A stretch of 64,000 bases of DNA from Prostheceraeus crozeri (GCA_907163375.1 CAJQUW010003455.1:186001-250000), one strand, 5' to 3'; numbered from the stretch's first letter, positions 1 to 11,967 are shown. A program made the numbers and translations. The notes: generated by a model from the sequence alone, not told the origin.

Positions 1-163
1 TCTTTCGACAATTTCTACGGGTTGATAGTTGAAATTTGCTGCTTGATAATTTACTAATATATTACTCAGTAGAAATATATATTTCTGAAAATATAAATTC
101 CGTTCATTGCAGTTGTATACTTAGTGCATGCCACCACAAAAATACATGTCCTCGAAAATATAT

Positions 164-595
164 GTCCCTTAACCGACGCCTTTTTTGTCCCTTAACCGAC
201 GCTATTAAACAATGAAAGAAAAATGATATTTTGAAGTATTTTGGAATGATACAGTAGTCTATATAAGTTATGAAAACATAATAAAATATGAATGCCGAAA
301 CTATAAAGGAAATTTCCCTATTTTGAAGATTTTGTCATTTGTCGTTCTGATTTTGACCACAAAATGTCCCTTAACCGACGCCGATGTTAAATCATTTTTA
401 GAGTTGACTGCTAAGTTTGTAATTGATATACACTTATTATGTGATTGAGATAAAATATGTGTTCGAAATGAGACAAAAAGAATAGCAATTAAACAATTAA
501 AAAATTACTTGCAGTCAACAATATCGCAAAACATTCACAAAACGTCCATTAACCGACGCCGTCGGTTAAGGGATAAATGGCGTCGGTTAAGGGAC
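164..595. repeat. Left cluster of 17-bp GTCCCTTAACCGACGCC repeats
   Basis: Plus-strand copies of GTCCCTTAACCGACGCC lie at 164-180, 187-202 (last base differs) and 366-382, with a one-mismatch copy at 544-560. Inverted copies follow at 561-573 (partial) and 579-595. Positions 549-569 form a perfect 9-bp inverted repeat (TTAACCGAC / GTCGGTTAA) around a 3-bp spacer. The same unit recurs at 6093-6215. Multiple short copies near the ends of an element that carries a transposase-like gene look like transposase-binding sites; that role is inferred. Confidence 0.85.
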
Positions 596-2370
596 ATGTT
601 ATACGATAGAAATCTCTAGATTCGTTAATTGAATCTTATGTTAACTAATCTTCTAGATTCGTTAACTGAATCATTTGAAGTTTTCTGTCAGAATGTTTTG
701 AAAATACAGAGCAAGTCAAGTCGGTCATGGACTCGTAGACATGGGGTATACTATCTAGGAATTCATGAGTCTCCATAAACGTAAGACGTGATGACGTAAC
801 ATTCAGATTTCCGACAAGTTGGTTCGTCGAATTGTAGCTCAACTTATCAGAGTCAATCAGTGTTGCATAGAGAGTCAATCAGTGCTTCTTTTTTTCCGCC
901 TCCGACGCCCACTATCTGCAACAGTCACAAAATATCTTTGACATGGTGATGATATTGATGTGCGCGCGCACATTTTCTCAGCTCCTTAGGACATAATCAT
1001 GAGTCACTGTCGAGTTTGGGGAAACATCAATATAAAGATATCTTAAGATTCAAGCGTCACAAATCGACGGTCTGCTCTCGATTGCATTGTGAAGCTCACA
1101 AGCAGGCGTAAGTAAATGACTATCATCACTTTTCATTTTGCTTTGATATTCCTTTGATGATGCAAACTCAGTATTAATCCTAAGAGTTTAAGGCTCATCT
1201 TTATAGTGAAACAAAGATTCATAACCAATTAACCTTATGGAATATGATGATCCTCCTTTCGGTGTTGCAAATTTCATAAGGTAGATGAATAAAATCGATC
1301 CTTCTTTTTCTTACCAAAGTTGAAGCTATTCATAGACAAAGAAACATATAGTCTTGCATCATCAAAAGGTACTTTTGAGACCATTGTCTGTTGTCTCTTT
1401 CTTTTCGATGTAATTCCTTAACCCGGTTCTTGGGGGTAGGAACTTCTCCACACCTTCTTTAAGTTGGCTGACTTGAATGATTATCAGCTAGATGAATTGA
1501 TGTTTAAATTTCTTTGCTATTAAGGCTTTAAATAGGTTGATAGTTCACCTATCAGAATTTTAAGACTGAATTTAAGTAAGATTTAAGTCATTTTTCATTG
1601 AAATTGCTTAAGTTGATAAATAATCCATTGTGTAACTTAAAGCATCGTCAAATCGTCGTAAAGTAGGCTTACGTCTCTATTCTTATACGTTGGAAATGAG
1701 TAAAATTTCAGTACGCGATTTTCTAAGTAGCCTATAAAGATACTGCCTGAATTAACGATACATAGGCCTAACCTCCTTTTATCACTTAGTAGGTCATTAT
1801 CAGCTTCAAATTATCTATGCATAATCCAAGAATTTGAATTTAACCCTAACAGAGGTTAATCATAGAAAGTCTACAGCCATAGAAGGAGGTTATGCCACAT
1901 ATTGCAATCATTGACATCTTTGACGTCTCGCGCCAAGGACATTCCGTGCCATTAATTCCAATATTCGTACTACATGTATATCTATCACATAAAACGCATG
2001 ACATAAGACATAGCCTAAAACTCAGCTGTAAGTATCTTTGTTATTAACTGATAATTGGATATATTTTGGAAGTTAAGTTAAGTAAAATTTATGTAAATAT
2101 TAGAACATAACGTTGATGTATCTCAGGTATTCATTGCGAAGACTACTTTTTATCTCTTTGATGTCTTATTATTGATAGGCTTGTCTACATAATGTCGTAA
2201 TGTCGCAAGTTTCTAGTTCGTGTCATAATGAATCATCATGTCTACTAATGATACGTAAATTAAAATGTCTAATTAATAAGTACCTACATACTGTAAGCGA
2301 TGAGTATATTTACAACCTTTCTATGAAAGTAGTAGTAACTGAACATTTACTAGACTTCCTTTTCTTACAG
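596..2370. other. Non-coding leader of the putative transposon
   Basis: No credible coding region is visible. The stretch ends in a polypyrimidine tract and TTACAG immediately before the ATG at 2371, so its distal part probably contains a 5' UTR intron. A TAGGCCTA octamer lies at 1763-1770. I could not place a promoter. Confidence 0.4.
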
Positions 2371-5300
2371 ATGCCGCAAAATATCGAATTGAAACGCGCT
2401 AGGGATCGTAGATATCGGGAAAGAAAAAGAAATGATCCGGAATACAGAGCCCGCAGATCAGAGGCAGTGAAGCGTAGTCATAAGAGAAAACTTGAGACCG
2501 AAACTCCTCGGGAAAATAGAATAAGGAAAAGAAAAGACAGAATAAGAAAACAGCAATATAGAAAAAAGAAAAACGAGGTTCTCCTTCCTCTTCATGTAAA
2601 TCAGGAACAGGAAGAAATTCCCTTCCTAAATTTAAGCTGTTCTTCAGCCAAGTCAGATGCGGCAAAAGACAGAGAAAAGCGGAAAATGAAGCAATCGCTA
2701 GTAAATCTAAAGCGAGAGAATATACAGCTACAACGAAGGGTTTGGAAGTTTTCGAAAAAAATAATTCGCAGTCGTAGAAAGATTGAGGCCCAAGACATAC
2801 CGAGAGCAACACATAACTCGCCTAGAAAACTAGCGTTAGACGACATGCAGTCATGTAAACGTACTCGAAGAAGACTCGTCGCTCACTACAGATTGACAAG
2901 ATATTTGAGATGCAACCCTCAAACAAGAAAAGTTCTCCTTTGGGCTGCTAGGAACATTGTTCGAAAATATCAAGGAATGAAAGGCACATTCAAAAAGGTC
3001 CTCTATTGACTACAAGTCTATGAAGAACGTTGATTCAAAGCCTCGTCCGAAGAAAATGCCACCAAACGTCATAACCGAACTTTATTGCCGCGATGACAAC
3101 AGTCGTTTAACGGCTGGTAAAAAGGAAACCATTACGCGGAATAGACAGAAAGTCCAAAAGAGATATCTGAATTTTTCTATTGACTTCTTATACGAAAAGT
3201 TTACAAGCGAGCAAGGAGATGTTGGCAGGACCACATTCTACCTCAACAGACCTTTCTTTGTTGTTAAACCGAAGATCAACGACAGAGAACAATGTCTATG
3301 TCTACAATGTGCCAATGTTCAGGTTAGTTCTATAAAGTTTTAAGCCGTAAAATGTATAAAATCAAATACTCTATTGTGCAAGAAGGTGTGACAATACATT
3401 TATTAGAAATATTATCATATCATAAGACAGAAATGTTGAAATAGCCATTTCGTGAAATCCATTGTACATTGTATTCACTTAACTTATGTAACCAAAATCT
3501 AAGTTCTTAATCTTATACGGAAGACTACTCTATCTATCATAGAATTTCACAGAAATTTAGTGCATAATGCATACCAGCTTACCAGATATCAATTACGAAA
3601 TTTAAATAAAATTTAATTTAAATTTGCCAGTGGCTTATTTAAATTTCATAAGAAATTTATTTGACCTGAACAGTACAACTTAAGTTATTCAGTATAAATT
3701 GATGCATCATGTAAAAGCATGCAATTGATTCATGGTTAAGGAAAACGTAAATACGTTTAAATATAATTCTGAGTTTTTTCATACAGTACGATTATAAACT
3801 GAAATGGAAAAGTAGTATATCACGAGCTGCTGATACAAATAAAGTTCTTCGCGAATATGCCGGCATTCAATTTACACGATGTGCATGTACGCGTATAGAT
3901 TAACATATTTATCTTCACGCCTTTATTGGAATCTAAATATCGCTACGGATTCTTCCGAGATATTTTATAAAGTGATTGAGGTCATTGCTCTGATGAAAGT
4001 TCTGAACGTATAACAGCGCTTTAAATTTTCATCTACTATAAATAGGCAAATTCGATAGCTGGTAACTTGCTTAAATTCCCTTTTTTCAGCTGATGGTGGA
4101 TGCTCTGTACGGTCACAATATCCTCAATAATCGAGATCTTCCGACCCTCATCAACAGAATCGTGTGCTCAACCGATTCCATAAAGTGCGTGGAACGTAAA
4201 TGTGAAACATGTGCTACGCTGAATGCTTCTCAAATGAGTAATGTTACCGCAACCTTTATCACGTACTATCGGTGGGAACGCAATCAAGATGAGGCAACAC
4301 ATTTCATCAGTACGAAATGTATGCAGGTAAGGTTGACTTATGAAAAATGATCAGAATTTTATCAACGTTTTGATTTGTTAGTTGATAAACAGCTAATTCA
4401 GAGTTTTTAGGCCTATTCTAGAAACTTATTTACAAATTATCAATTAAATAACGTAAAACAAAAAAATAACATAAAAAAGCGTAAATAACTTCACATTGAT
4501 AGGACGGGCGTGGAAAATTATAGTAATAGCTATAAGTATCGTCAACAACAAATTGGATCTCAGAATCAGCTCGTAATAAATAATATCGCAACATTGATAC
4601 TTAATTCGTAGCGAGGAATTTACCATGTGCGTATAAGTGATTATTTGAATTATCTACATATATTTTCTGTTATATTTCAGAAAATCGAAAGTGCTGTTGG
4701 ACTCGTACGACAATTTGAGGAAAATTTGGCTAAATATGCGATTCATCCCTTCAGTCGTTAATCAGTTCCGGCAAATTCGATTTGTGAAGTCTAATTTATC
4801 CGAAGATGAGATGATAATTCATATTGATTTTTCCGAGAATTACACAACGAAAAATAGTATGGAAGTACAAGCCGCCCACTTCGGAAATCACCATCAGATA
4901 ACTATCCATCAAGGTGTTTGCTACACTAAAAACAAGCCTCCACAATGCTTCGTGACCTTATCCGATGATAATCGCAAAACTGCAGAGGCGATTGCAGCTC
5001 ACGTCAATGCATTCCTCCTCGACAATCATTCGATGATGAAAAAGGTACGGAAATCAAATATCTAGGCTATATGATGCTAAATACACTACGAAAAGTTTGT
5101 ATCCGAGAAAAAGTACTTAAATTCGTATCACCTTATAAATTGATTTAATATATTTTAGATTTTAATTTTTTTTAATTTTAATAATTTTGTTATAGATATG
5201 ATTTCCTATTCGCAAAGAATTTGGTTGAAGATATTTGTTGCTTTGCCTATCAACAACATGTTTCCATTCAATCATGCTTCGTTTTCTTATGCAACAAATT

Positions 5301-5977
5301 ATAGATAACTTATAAAGTGAGTATTAAACATACGTGCACTAATTAGTTGAGCTCATTTTTGTTTCAGATAACGATTGTGTCGGACTCCCCTCTGAGTCAA
5401 TATGGAAATCGCTCGATGTTATATTTGATGATGAAAGTGTGTATCGCTCATGGTATGGAGGAGTATGAATGGATATACACGGAAACGGGTCACGGGAAAG
5501 GCGCACCGGATGGGGTTGGTGCTATAGTAAAGCGGATGGCCGATAACCATGTGTCCCATGAAAGACATTCTATCCAGTCTGCAAGAGACATCATTCCTCT
5601 TCTATCTGAAACTAAGATAGATAGATGCAAAAGTGGTAGGTTTTTCTATTATTTCATTTTGTTGTGAATAAGTTAATTTTGATCAACTGATTTTCGAGTA
5701 ATCTAAAGGAATAAAAAACAAAATAAGCTTACATTGTTTTATTCCATATTTTCCTTTAATTTATAACTTTGTATGTTTCTTTCAGGTGAGCAGTAGAGAA
5801 ATCGATGTAATGAAGAATATGCTCAATAATATCCGACTACGGCCTATGATTGGTATCGCCAAATGCCATCACGTGGTTTTTCAGAAGGAAAAAATCATTT
5901 TCCGGGATTTGGCTTGCAACTGCAGTAGACCTATTGGATGCAAATGCTTTAATTCAAAACATTGGCAATATCTGTAG
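2371..5977 (+). pseudogene. Spliced transposase-like gene, unnamed invertebrate family (decayed)
   Basis: Five coding blocks are joined by GT/AG introns: 2371-3322, 4090-4326, 4681-5044, 5368-about 5635 and 5786-5977. The ATG at 2371 directly follows an acceptor. The product starts with a long Lys/Arg-rich basic region (RARDRRYRERKR), continues through a Cys pair (CLCLQCANVQ), and has motifs that look like an RNase H-fold transposase core: IIHIDFSENY, IVSDSPLSQYGNRS and GHGKGAPDGVG. It ends with a Cys-rich tail (LACNCSRPIGCKC). I know these motifs from many uncharacterised proteins in arthropods, cnidarians and fish; the transposase role is inferred. Two frameshifts break the frame, near 3000-3005 and 4755-4765, and the last junction (5635/5786) does not keep frame, so this copy is probably dead unless the assembly has errors. 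The subterminal repeats on both sides support a mobile origin. Confidence 0.75.
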
Positions 5978-6092
5978 TGACACTGACTAGAGGCAGACTT
6001 TTGTGATTGGTTGCATATTTCTGAAGAAATACTTTCATGAAAACTTTGAGTATTTCAATTGCCTTTTAATTCCCCCAGCTGGCACAGTCTGT

Positions 6093-6215
6093 AGTCCCTT
6101 AAATAGCGCTTGATGTCGCTTAATCGAATCATGTTGTCCCTTAACCGACGCCTAATGTCCATTAACCGACGCCTGATGTCCCTTAACCGACGCCTGATGT
6201 CCCTTAACCGACGCC
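6093..6215 (+). repeat. Right array of the 17-bp unit at 21-bp spacing
   Basis: Six direct copies start at 6093, 6115, 6136, 6157, 6178 and 6199, giving spacings of 22, 21, 21, 21 and 21 bp. The first two are degenerate; the last four match GTCCCTTAACCGACGCC with at most one difference. About two helical turns per step would put the sites on one face of the DNA. The array closes the putative transposon. Confidence 0.9.
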
Positions 6216-6356
6216 TTATTTCTTAAAAATCACGTCTATAATCAAAACTCGTAAAGTGGTGTGGTTTTCATTGCTTTTTCTGCAATCTACAGCAAATTTC
6301 GATTCAGATATGCGTTTTATTTGTAAAAATTGAGTTACAAAATCTGAAAGACAATT

Positions 6357-7278
6357 TTGACCCAAAAATTAGGAGTTGTGGCTGAATTCACCCATGTATA
6401 TCATTATGTAACGCAAAACAACAAGAGACATCAATTCTCGGAAAGAAAACAGATTGCCGGACGTTCTTGGGTTGATGGCTTTCTTGAAAGACACCCGGAA
6501 ATCTCGACTAGGAGAGCCCAAACACTAAATCAGGTTCAGCTTCTGAGCTCGAGCTGGATTTAGTGAATGACCATTTCGCCAAATTGAAAGCTTTTATGGA
6601 TGAACACGAATTACACAACAAACCGAATCGCATTTTCAATTTGGAAGAAAAGGCTTGCCGCTTGTCAATTCACAAGCAACAGAAAGTTCTCGCAAAGAAA
6701 GGAGCGAAGAGGGTTCATCTGATGGGTCAAGAACATGGTGAAAACGTAACGATCGTGGCTTGTCGGTACATCGTACATCGGTACATTGTGTTGGTACATC
6801 GCTGCAGGATCTGTACCGCCGCCGATGATTATCTTCAAGGGAAAAAGGTCCAACCCAACGTTTGGAGACGATCTTCCACCGATGTCTATATTCGCCATGT
6901 CTGAAAAAGGTTGCATGACCAATGATATATTCATCAGGTGGTTGGAACACTTCAATGAGCACAAGCCTAAAGGAAGAGTTCTCTTGATATTTGACGGAGC
7001 TGCATGTCACTTAAGTCCGAAGATCGTCGACGTCGCTGACCTGTATGAAATCAGCTTGTATTGCTTGCCATCAAACACAACTCATGAGTTGCAGCCGATG
7101 GATCGATCCGTATTCAGATCCTTTGAATACCACTGGGATGAGGAAGTCTTGAAATTCTGGAGAACATTCCCTGGACGAAACATTACCAAGGAGCGATTCA
7201 GAAAACTGTTCACACCTTGCTGGAATCGGTCGCTTACACTTGAAAACATCATGAGCGGGTTTCGCGTCACTGGGATTT
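6357..7278 (+). pseudogene. pogo/Tigger (jerky-like) transposase, N-terminal and DDE part
   Basis: The reading frame begins open at 6357 without an ATG; the upstream part, including an N-terminal psq-type helix-turn-helix, is missing or on a lost exon. The first block carries a CENP-B/Tc5-type DNA-binding segment (RSWVDGFLERHPEISTRRAQ). The DDE_1-type core follows: FNLEEKA, where the family normally has Asp in NxDE; LLIFDGAACHL with the second Asp; and SNTTHELQPMDRSVF with the third. The frame changes near 6555 and again near 6775, where an expanded GGTACATC repeat splits the conserved VAC..AAGSVPP segment. The frame is cut at 7278 by the CAGGGTG element and resumes at 9124. Frameshifts, an altered first catalytic residue and an insertion make this a dead copy. 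Confidence 0.85.
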
Positions 7279-7279
7279 C

Positions 7280-9123
7280 CAGGGTGTCCGCGACTTTCCT
7301 GGAGTGTTTTTCCAGGTTTTTTCCAGGTTTTCCAGGATCTATCAAATGAGACAGATTAGTTTGATTTTCGAAATACGCATAGACGACAACAGGAATATAC
7401 ATGGGAAGTCCTATATATTCCAATAAACAACACAAAACAATTGTTCTTCTAATATCATTTCTTTAAATATAACAAACTATTTCTATAATATAACAACCTC
7501 ATAATATTTCAATAACAACTTTGATAAGAATGTAAAAAAGAAAAATAGAAATGCGAATAGCAAAAGGACATGGAAAATGTTTCTGACTAGCGGATTGTGT
7601 CATATGTCATTCGAAGATAGTAAAAAAACAAAAACTGCACGGTAGCGGTCAATTTGCCAATGAAGTCAACACTAAAAGGAGGAAATGTTGGCAGGAGGAA
7701 AATGATGAGGTGTTTATATTACTGTAAATTCTTGATCTCATCATTGACTGATATGATGTTGTCCTGTACTTCCTGTACTTCTTTTCTCTTCCCACATGCC
7801 GCTGTCAGAGGAGCGAAAACTACTTTTAGACATGATCATGTTCAAAATCCAAATTATTTCTGCTTCAGAGACTTCTTTATCAATTACAAAGTCGGAAACA
7901 TCGTGACATTGTACAGTAGGATCAGTTGCATATTTATCAGAACGTTGTTCACCTTTCGAACCTGATCCTAAAGAACTCGTCTGCTTTATAATCTTGCACA
8001 AATCTAAATGCTTCTTTCCGCCAGCATGGCTTCTTACGGCTTGAAAACTCATATTCGAGACATCAAAGTCTTTCTGACAAACTACAAAATGCATTGAACA
8101 GAGTTTTACCGCGCTGGAGCCATTCTGAGCACTCAGACCGGTGGCACCAGAGTGGGTTGAAGGAAGTCTTGGATTGTCCTTTCGGCATTAATCTTTCTGA
8201 AAGGATGGTCAAATTATGCACAATTAAGGAAAAACATATTAAAAATGATTAAATAATCCAAAAATCAACTTTCTCTTCTTCTTGGATGCATAGTTGTAAT
8301 CAGTGAAATATATTAGGTTCAAGTGTAGCCCTAGCATATTTCTTCCCTAAGACTTTTATTTGTGGCACTCTCCAACAAAACTAGCTCACCAGGAGTCATT
8401 AGGTTTAGTAGGTGATACCAATCTTTGCTTTAATCATACGCGTTGCGTTGTATGTAAGAAGACTACGTTCGGCTTTTTTTAAGCGTAGGGAAAGTTTACA
8501 ATTGACAGTGTCCATTATCATGAAACTATCATAATCACATTGGCAAATACAAGTCAAACGATGGTCTAGCTAGAATACTTAATGCAAACAATTAAGCTCT
8601 GAACGTAATTCAAGCAATTCAATTGTTAAAAATACAGGATAGTGTTTTTTGTCTGTGATCATATTCATAACTGAATTATAATAGATTTATGCATGTAGAA
8701 GGGATTTAGCTAGTGTACATAATCACAGATATGGAGTAAACACTGATATTTAACATAATAATAATACACATGCAAACATACAATTTAATTAAAGATAATG
8801 CGGCATGAAGACCCACTCTTTCAGTACATTGTCATTAAATAAAAACAAATTGTGATAATTGAATACTTTATTGAAGATACGTCAGGATATAACAAAATAT
8901 TAAAAAGATTTCACTCTATAAAATTTATAAAGATAAAATCACTCATAACAAATCACATCTTTAAAATGTTGAGTGCATTAGCAGTTAGTGGAATTTCACT
9001 AGGTAACTTAACTTCACACTATCCAGGATCAATCAATTTCCAGGTTTTTCCAGGTTCCTTTAATTTCCAGGTTTTTTCCAGGATCAATCATATTCCAGGT
9101 TTTCCAGGGGCGCGGACACCCTG
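7280..9123. mobile_element. 1.84-kb DNA element with CAGGGTGTCCGCG termini
   Basis: A perfect 13-bp terminal inverted repeat, CAGGGTGTCCGCG at 7280-7292 and CGCGGACACCCTG at 9111-9123, bounds the element. It sits inside the Tigger reading frame: left flank GGGATTT (plus one extra C), right flank TTTATCC. Removing the element and one TTT gives a continuous GI-YPFDKSVIP reading frame, so TTT is probably a 3-bp target duplication. Both ends carry tandem TTCCAGG-TTTT runs in the same orientation. Inside is a minus-strand coding scrap (7741-8188). A second member lies at 43288-44686. Confidence 0.8.
7741..8188 (-). pseudogene. Zinc-finger-type transposase N-terminal fragment
   Basis: The minus strand opens at the ATG ending at 8188 (MPKGQSKTSFNPLW) and, after a frameshift near 8095, reads VVCQKDFDVSNMSFQAVRSH followed by GGKKH. 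This is a BED/U1-like zinc-finger pattern with one of the expected cysteines not clear. Further on, AEIIWILNMIMSKSSFRS precedes a stop. I recognise this block from multi-copy transposon proteins of marine animals and insects but cannot assign a superfamily. The catalytic part is absent, so the 7280-9123 element is probably non-autonomous. Confidence 0.5.
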
Positions 9124-9765
9124 TTTATCCATTCGACAAGTCGGTTATTCCCATTGAGGCATGAAGTGACCAGGATCACAGACTTGACTTCAGTCACTGC
9201 GATGGAAATTCCTCCAGAGATAAGATCACAGACAGTCACTGATACTCTGATGGATTGCGATCAGATCGAGCATCAGCCGACAACATCCCGAGAACCTACA
9301 GTGAATGAAGTGCCCCTCCATGAGGACGAACCAACGACATCAAGTGATCAGCACGCGCCATTAAGGACATCACTAGAATCTCCCAACACGAGCTTCAAAG
9401 AACTGTTGAGCTCTCCGAGACTTGAGAAGCGGAAGACTACACCAAGGCGAAAGAGTGTAAATTACAAAGCTCAGCTATTGACTCAGTCACTGTTTCAAGA
9501 GAAATGCGATGACACCTCTGACAAGCCATTGAAAATGAAAAAGAAAGTCGAGATCAAACGCAAAAGGAAAGAATCAGCGAGACCGGCACCGATCAATCAG
9601 TCAAACACAGGATGGTATTGTTCGATTTGTGACGAGGACTGTGTAAAAGACATGCGGATGTGCATGTCTTGCGAAGAATATTTTCACGACGAATGTATTG
9701 GCTTCACAAAATCCGACAATGAGACATTCATCTGCTGCGACTGTGATCCTACCTTTCACCAATAA
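9124..9765 (+). pseudogene. pogo/Tigger transposase, C-terminal part with PHD-like finger
   Basis: This continues the gene split at 7278. YPFDKSVIPIEA follows directly at 9126, then hits a stop near 9161; the rest is open in another frame (about 9154-9765). It contains the linker typical of insect and invertebrate pogo-type proteins (SFKELLSSP and NYKAQLLTQSLF), a Lys-rich stretch, and a C-terminal PHD-like Cys/His cluster (CSICDEDC, CMSCEEYFHDEC, CCDC). The terminal TAA is at 9763. The frameshift just after the junction means the protein would be broken even without the insertion. Confidence 0.8.
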
Positions 9766-10893
9766 GCTATTGTGACAGATTTTATGAGTAATATTTTTAC
9801 GTAATTTTTATTGCTTGTTTATGTGTCAATTTAGACCATAAGCACTGTTTCGGCACATTTTAGTTGTTTTTATACCTCCTGACGTTTATGTAAACAGAGA
9901 ATGTTTTATAATGTCGTAGTTTTTCATTTAATTCAAATTTGGAAAGGGTGGCCATGTTGCCAGCACTTTTTTTCGGTGTATTTTTTTAGCTTTTACTAAA
10001 ATCACTCCAGAGGAAAAACTAGGATGTCTGAAAAAAAATTACGAGAAAGATGTGAAACTATGGGTATTTTCTGATATTTTAGCAAAAGACCGAAGAAAAA
10101 ATATTCAATATTTTCGTCACAATATTGTTTTACATTAACTATGGCCATCTTGTACACAGTTACCTTACTAGCGTTCTAAGCAAGATCAAAAACCTACATG
10201 TTCCTGTCGATATTTTATCCATAAAATAGTTGTTTATGACATACAGGCTTCTTTCGGACATATATGTATAGCCTCCTCATGTTTCAAAAATAATACATAT
10301 ATACTCGTTCTCATATTTACTATATTTTCTATTTTTTGTTCAATTCCCTTACTTGGGTGTACTTTATGATTTGTTTTCCTATCATGAAGAAAATCAGCCA
10401 TGCACATCTTTCCAAGAATGTTTGAGTAGCAATAATAATAGACTTGGCTGTCTCACTGTTTTATTAACACAGTTCCAAGTGGTTGAGATCTCGACCATTT
10501 AACATCATGTCATTCATGTCTTTAAAATCCTAATCTGTAGATTTGATTTTATTGTTCGTCGATGTCAAAATGTTTCCCATCGATGCTTAGTCTTCATTTG
10601 GCACGTTACTTAGTGCACCGAAGCTGTACTTTTCATTTAAGTGACACTTGCAGTCAGCAATGGTACATGTGTATGTTTATATCATGCATTTCACGTGAAG
10701 CCTACATATGCGCACATGTACATGTATGTGTACATGTACGAGTAGGTGCTACATAGATTTTATAGATCGATTGGTATAGCAATTTGTTATTCGGAAATTT
10801 TTGAAACTATAATTATCAGTTTTCTTATTAATATGTGCTTGAGGGACAATGCATCAGACACAGAAAAGGTATAGGCTACATCCTTGTTCCTAT

Positions 10894-10999
10894 AGTTTTC
10901 AACGATGATTTCAACCGTACGTTTATCAGGAACGTTTATTCAACGTTGGTCACACCAAGTTGATTTTTGGTTAGTTTTCAACGATGATTTCAACCGTTG
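10894..10999 (+). repeat. Spaced 25-bp direct repeat
   Basis: A 25-bp block, TAGTTTTCAACGATGATTTC followed by AACCG, occurs near 10894-10918 and again near 10975-10999. Shared CAACGTT/CAACGG words lie between the copies. Function unknown. Confidence 0.7.
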
Positions 11000-11290
11000 A
11001 AAAAACGTCATTTTTTACTTGGGATGTTATGACACATGTAAATACTCACAGTATGTACCACCGCACGTGTGATGGTTATAATATGAGATTCGTGCAGATT
11101 GGGCGATATCGAGTTTAACGGTCGCAACCATCAAACCATTATTTACAGCACAATTGTTTCATTGCTTGCATAAGCTTGACTTACAGATTTATAGTAGGCC
11201 TATATAGCGCTTTAATTTATATGCGACAATGTTTTCTAGTTGCTTGCAATCGGTTATGTACAGTAGCTTGTAGGTCTATCTATCGGAATG

Positions 11291-11405
11291 TAGCTTCATT
11301 TGTTGTATCGATAGATTTGTAGCGATTCGTTGATCATTGACTACCGAATTTTAGTTTCATAAATTGTATCGATAAATCTGTGGCGATTCGTTGACGATTG
11401 ACTAA
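11291..11405 (+). repeat. Two tandem imperfect 61-bp units
   Basis: Units at 11291-11344 and 11352-11405 (offset 61 bp) share TAGYTTCAT, TTGTATCGAT, GCGATTCGTTGA and GATTGACTA with a few substitutions. Confidence 0.7.
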
Positions 11406-11521
11406 CTAATTTTACTCTTTTTGTTTAAATTAATTTTTTTGCTTTGGAAACACAATAATATCAGTTATACCAGCATACCCATTGAATGATTCTATGTTTT
11501 ACAAGTCGTTCAAAAAATTCG

Positions 11522-11967
11522 CCAGTGGGTCGATATTCGGTTGCCATTCAATAACTATTCGCTACAATTTTCCCCACTGGGTTTTTCTTAATTTGGAAAG
11601 CATTTCTACTTCCTCGATTTCAATCGTGTCCTTCAAGTACATGACGTCTCGGCACTAATGGTGCGAGAACACGCTATTTTTTTGCGAGATTTATAATGTC
11701 AATTTATGGCATCATCATTGGAGCATAGTGGCATCAATTCCATGTCAATACATGTGCCATGAAAAAGCTTCGGCATCTCCATGCCCTGAAAATGCCACCC
11801 CTCTGCCATCCACGATTTGTCTCATAACATATGTAGGAGATGGTCTCAACATGATTGTACTTTCGGGATCTCAAATTTTGCTTTTTTCGTCTTATTTTGA
11901 GTAAATGCTCATTTATGCCAAGATGCCGATATAATGCCGGCATAATATTGGCATTTTTCCCACTGGG
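11522..11967. repeat. Possible MITE bounded by CCAGTGGG / CCCACTGG
   Basis: CCAGTGGG at 11522-11529 is inverted relative to CCCACTGGG at 11573-11581 and again at 11959-11967. Either the short 60-bp pair or the outer 446-bp pair could be an element. The inner sequence is rich in GGCAT/ATGCC words. No target duplication was established. Confidence 0.35.

Larger units (their letters stand above)
560..6215 (+). mobile_element. Putative DNA transposon carrying a spliced DDE-like gene
   Basis: The interval runs from an inverted copy of the 17-bp unit (GGCGTCGGTTAAGGGAC, 579-595) to direct copies ending at 6215, so its two ends are inverted relative to each other. It contains one decayed transposase-like gene at 2371-5977. 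The boundaries are approximate: I found no convincing target-site duplication, and the plus-oriented copies at 164-382 may be the end of a neighbouring copy or part of a longer terminus. I do not recognise this terminal sequence from a named superfamily. Confidence 0.5.

Noticed and set aside
2399..2846. Minus-strand hydrophobic frames
   Set aside because: Antisense shadow of the Lys/Arg-rich exon.
6093..6215. CRISPR-like regular repeats
   Set aside because: Spacing is only 21 bp with 4-bp gaps rather than unique spacers, and the context is a eukaryotic transposon.
164..6215. Direct terminal repeats implying an LTR element
   Set aside because: The shared unit is only 17 bp and present in both orientations, and there is no reverse transcriptase.
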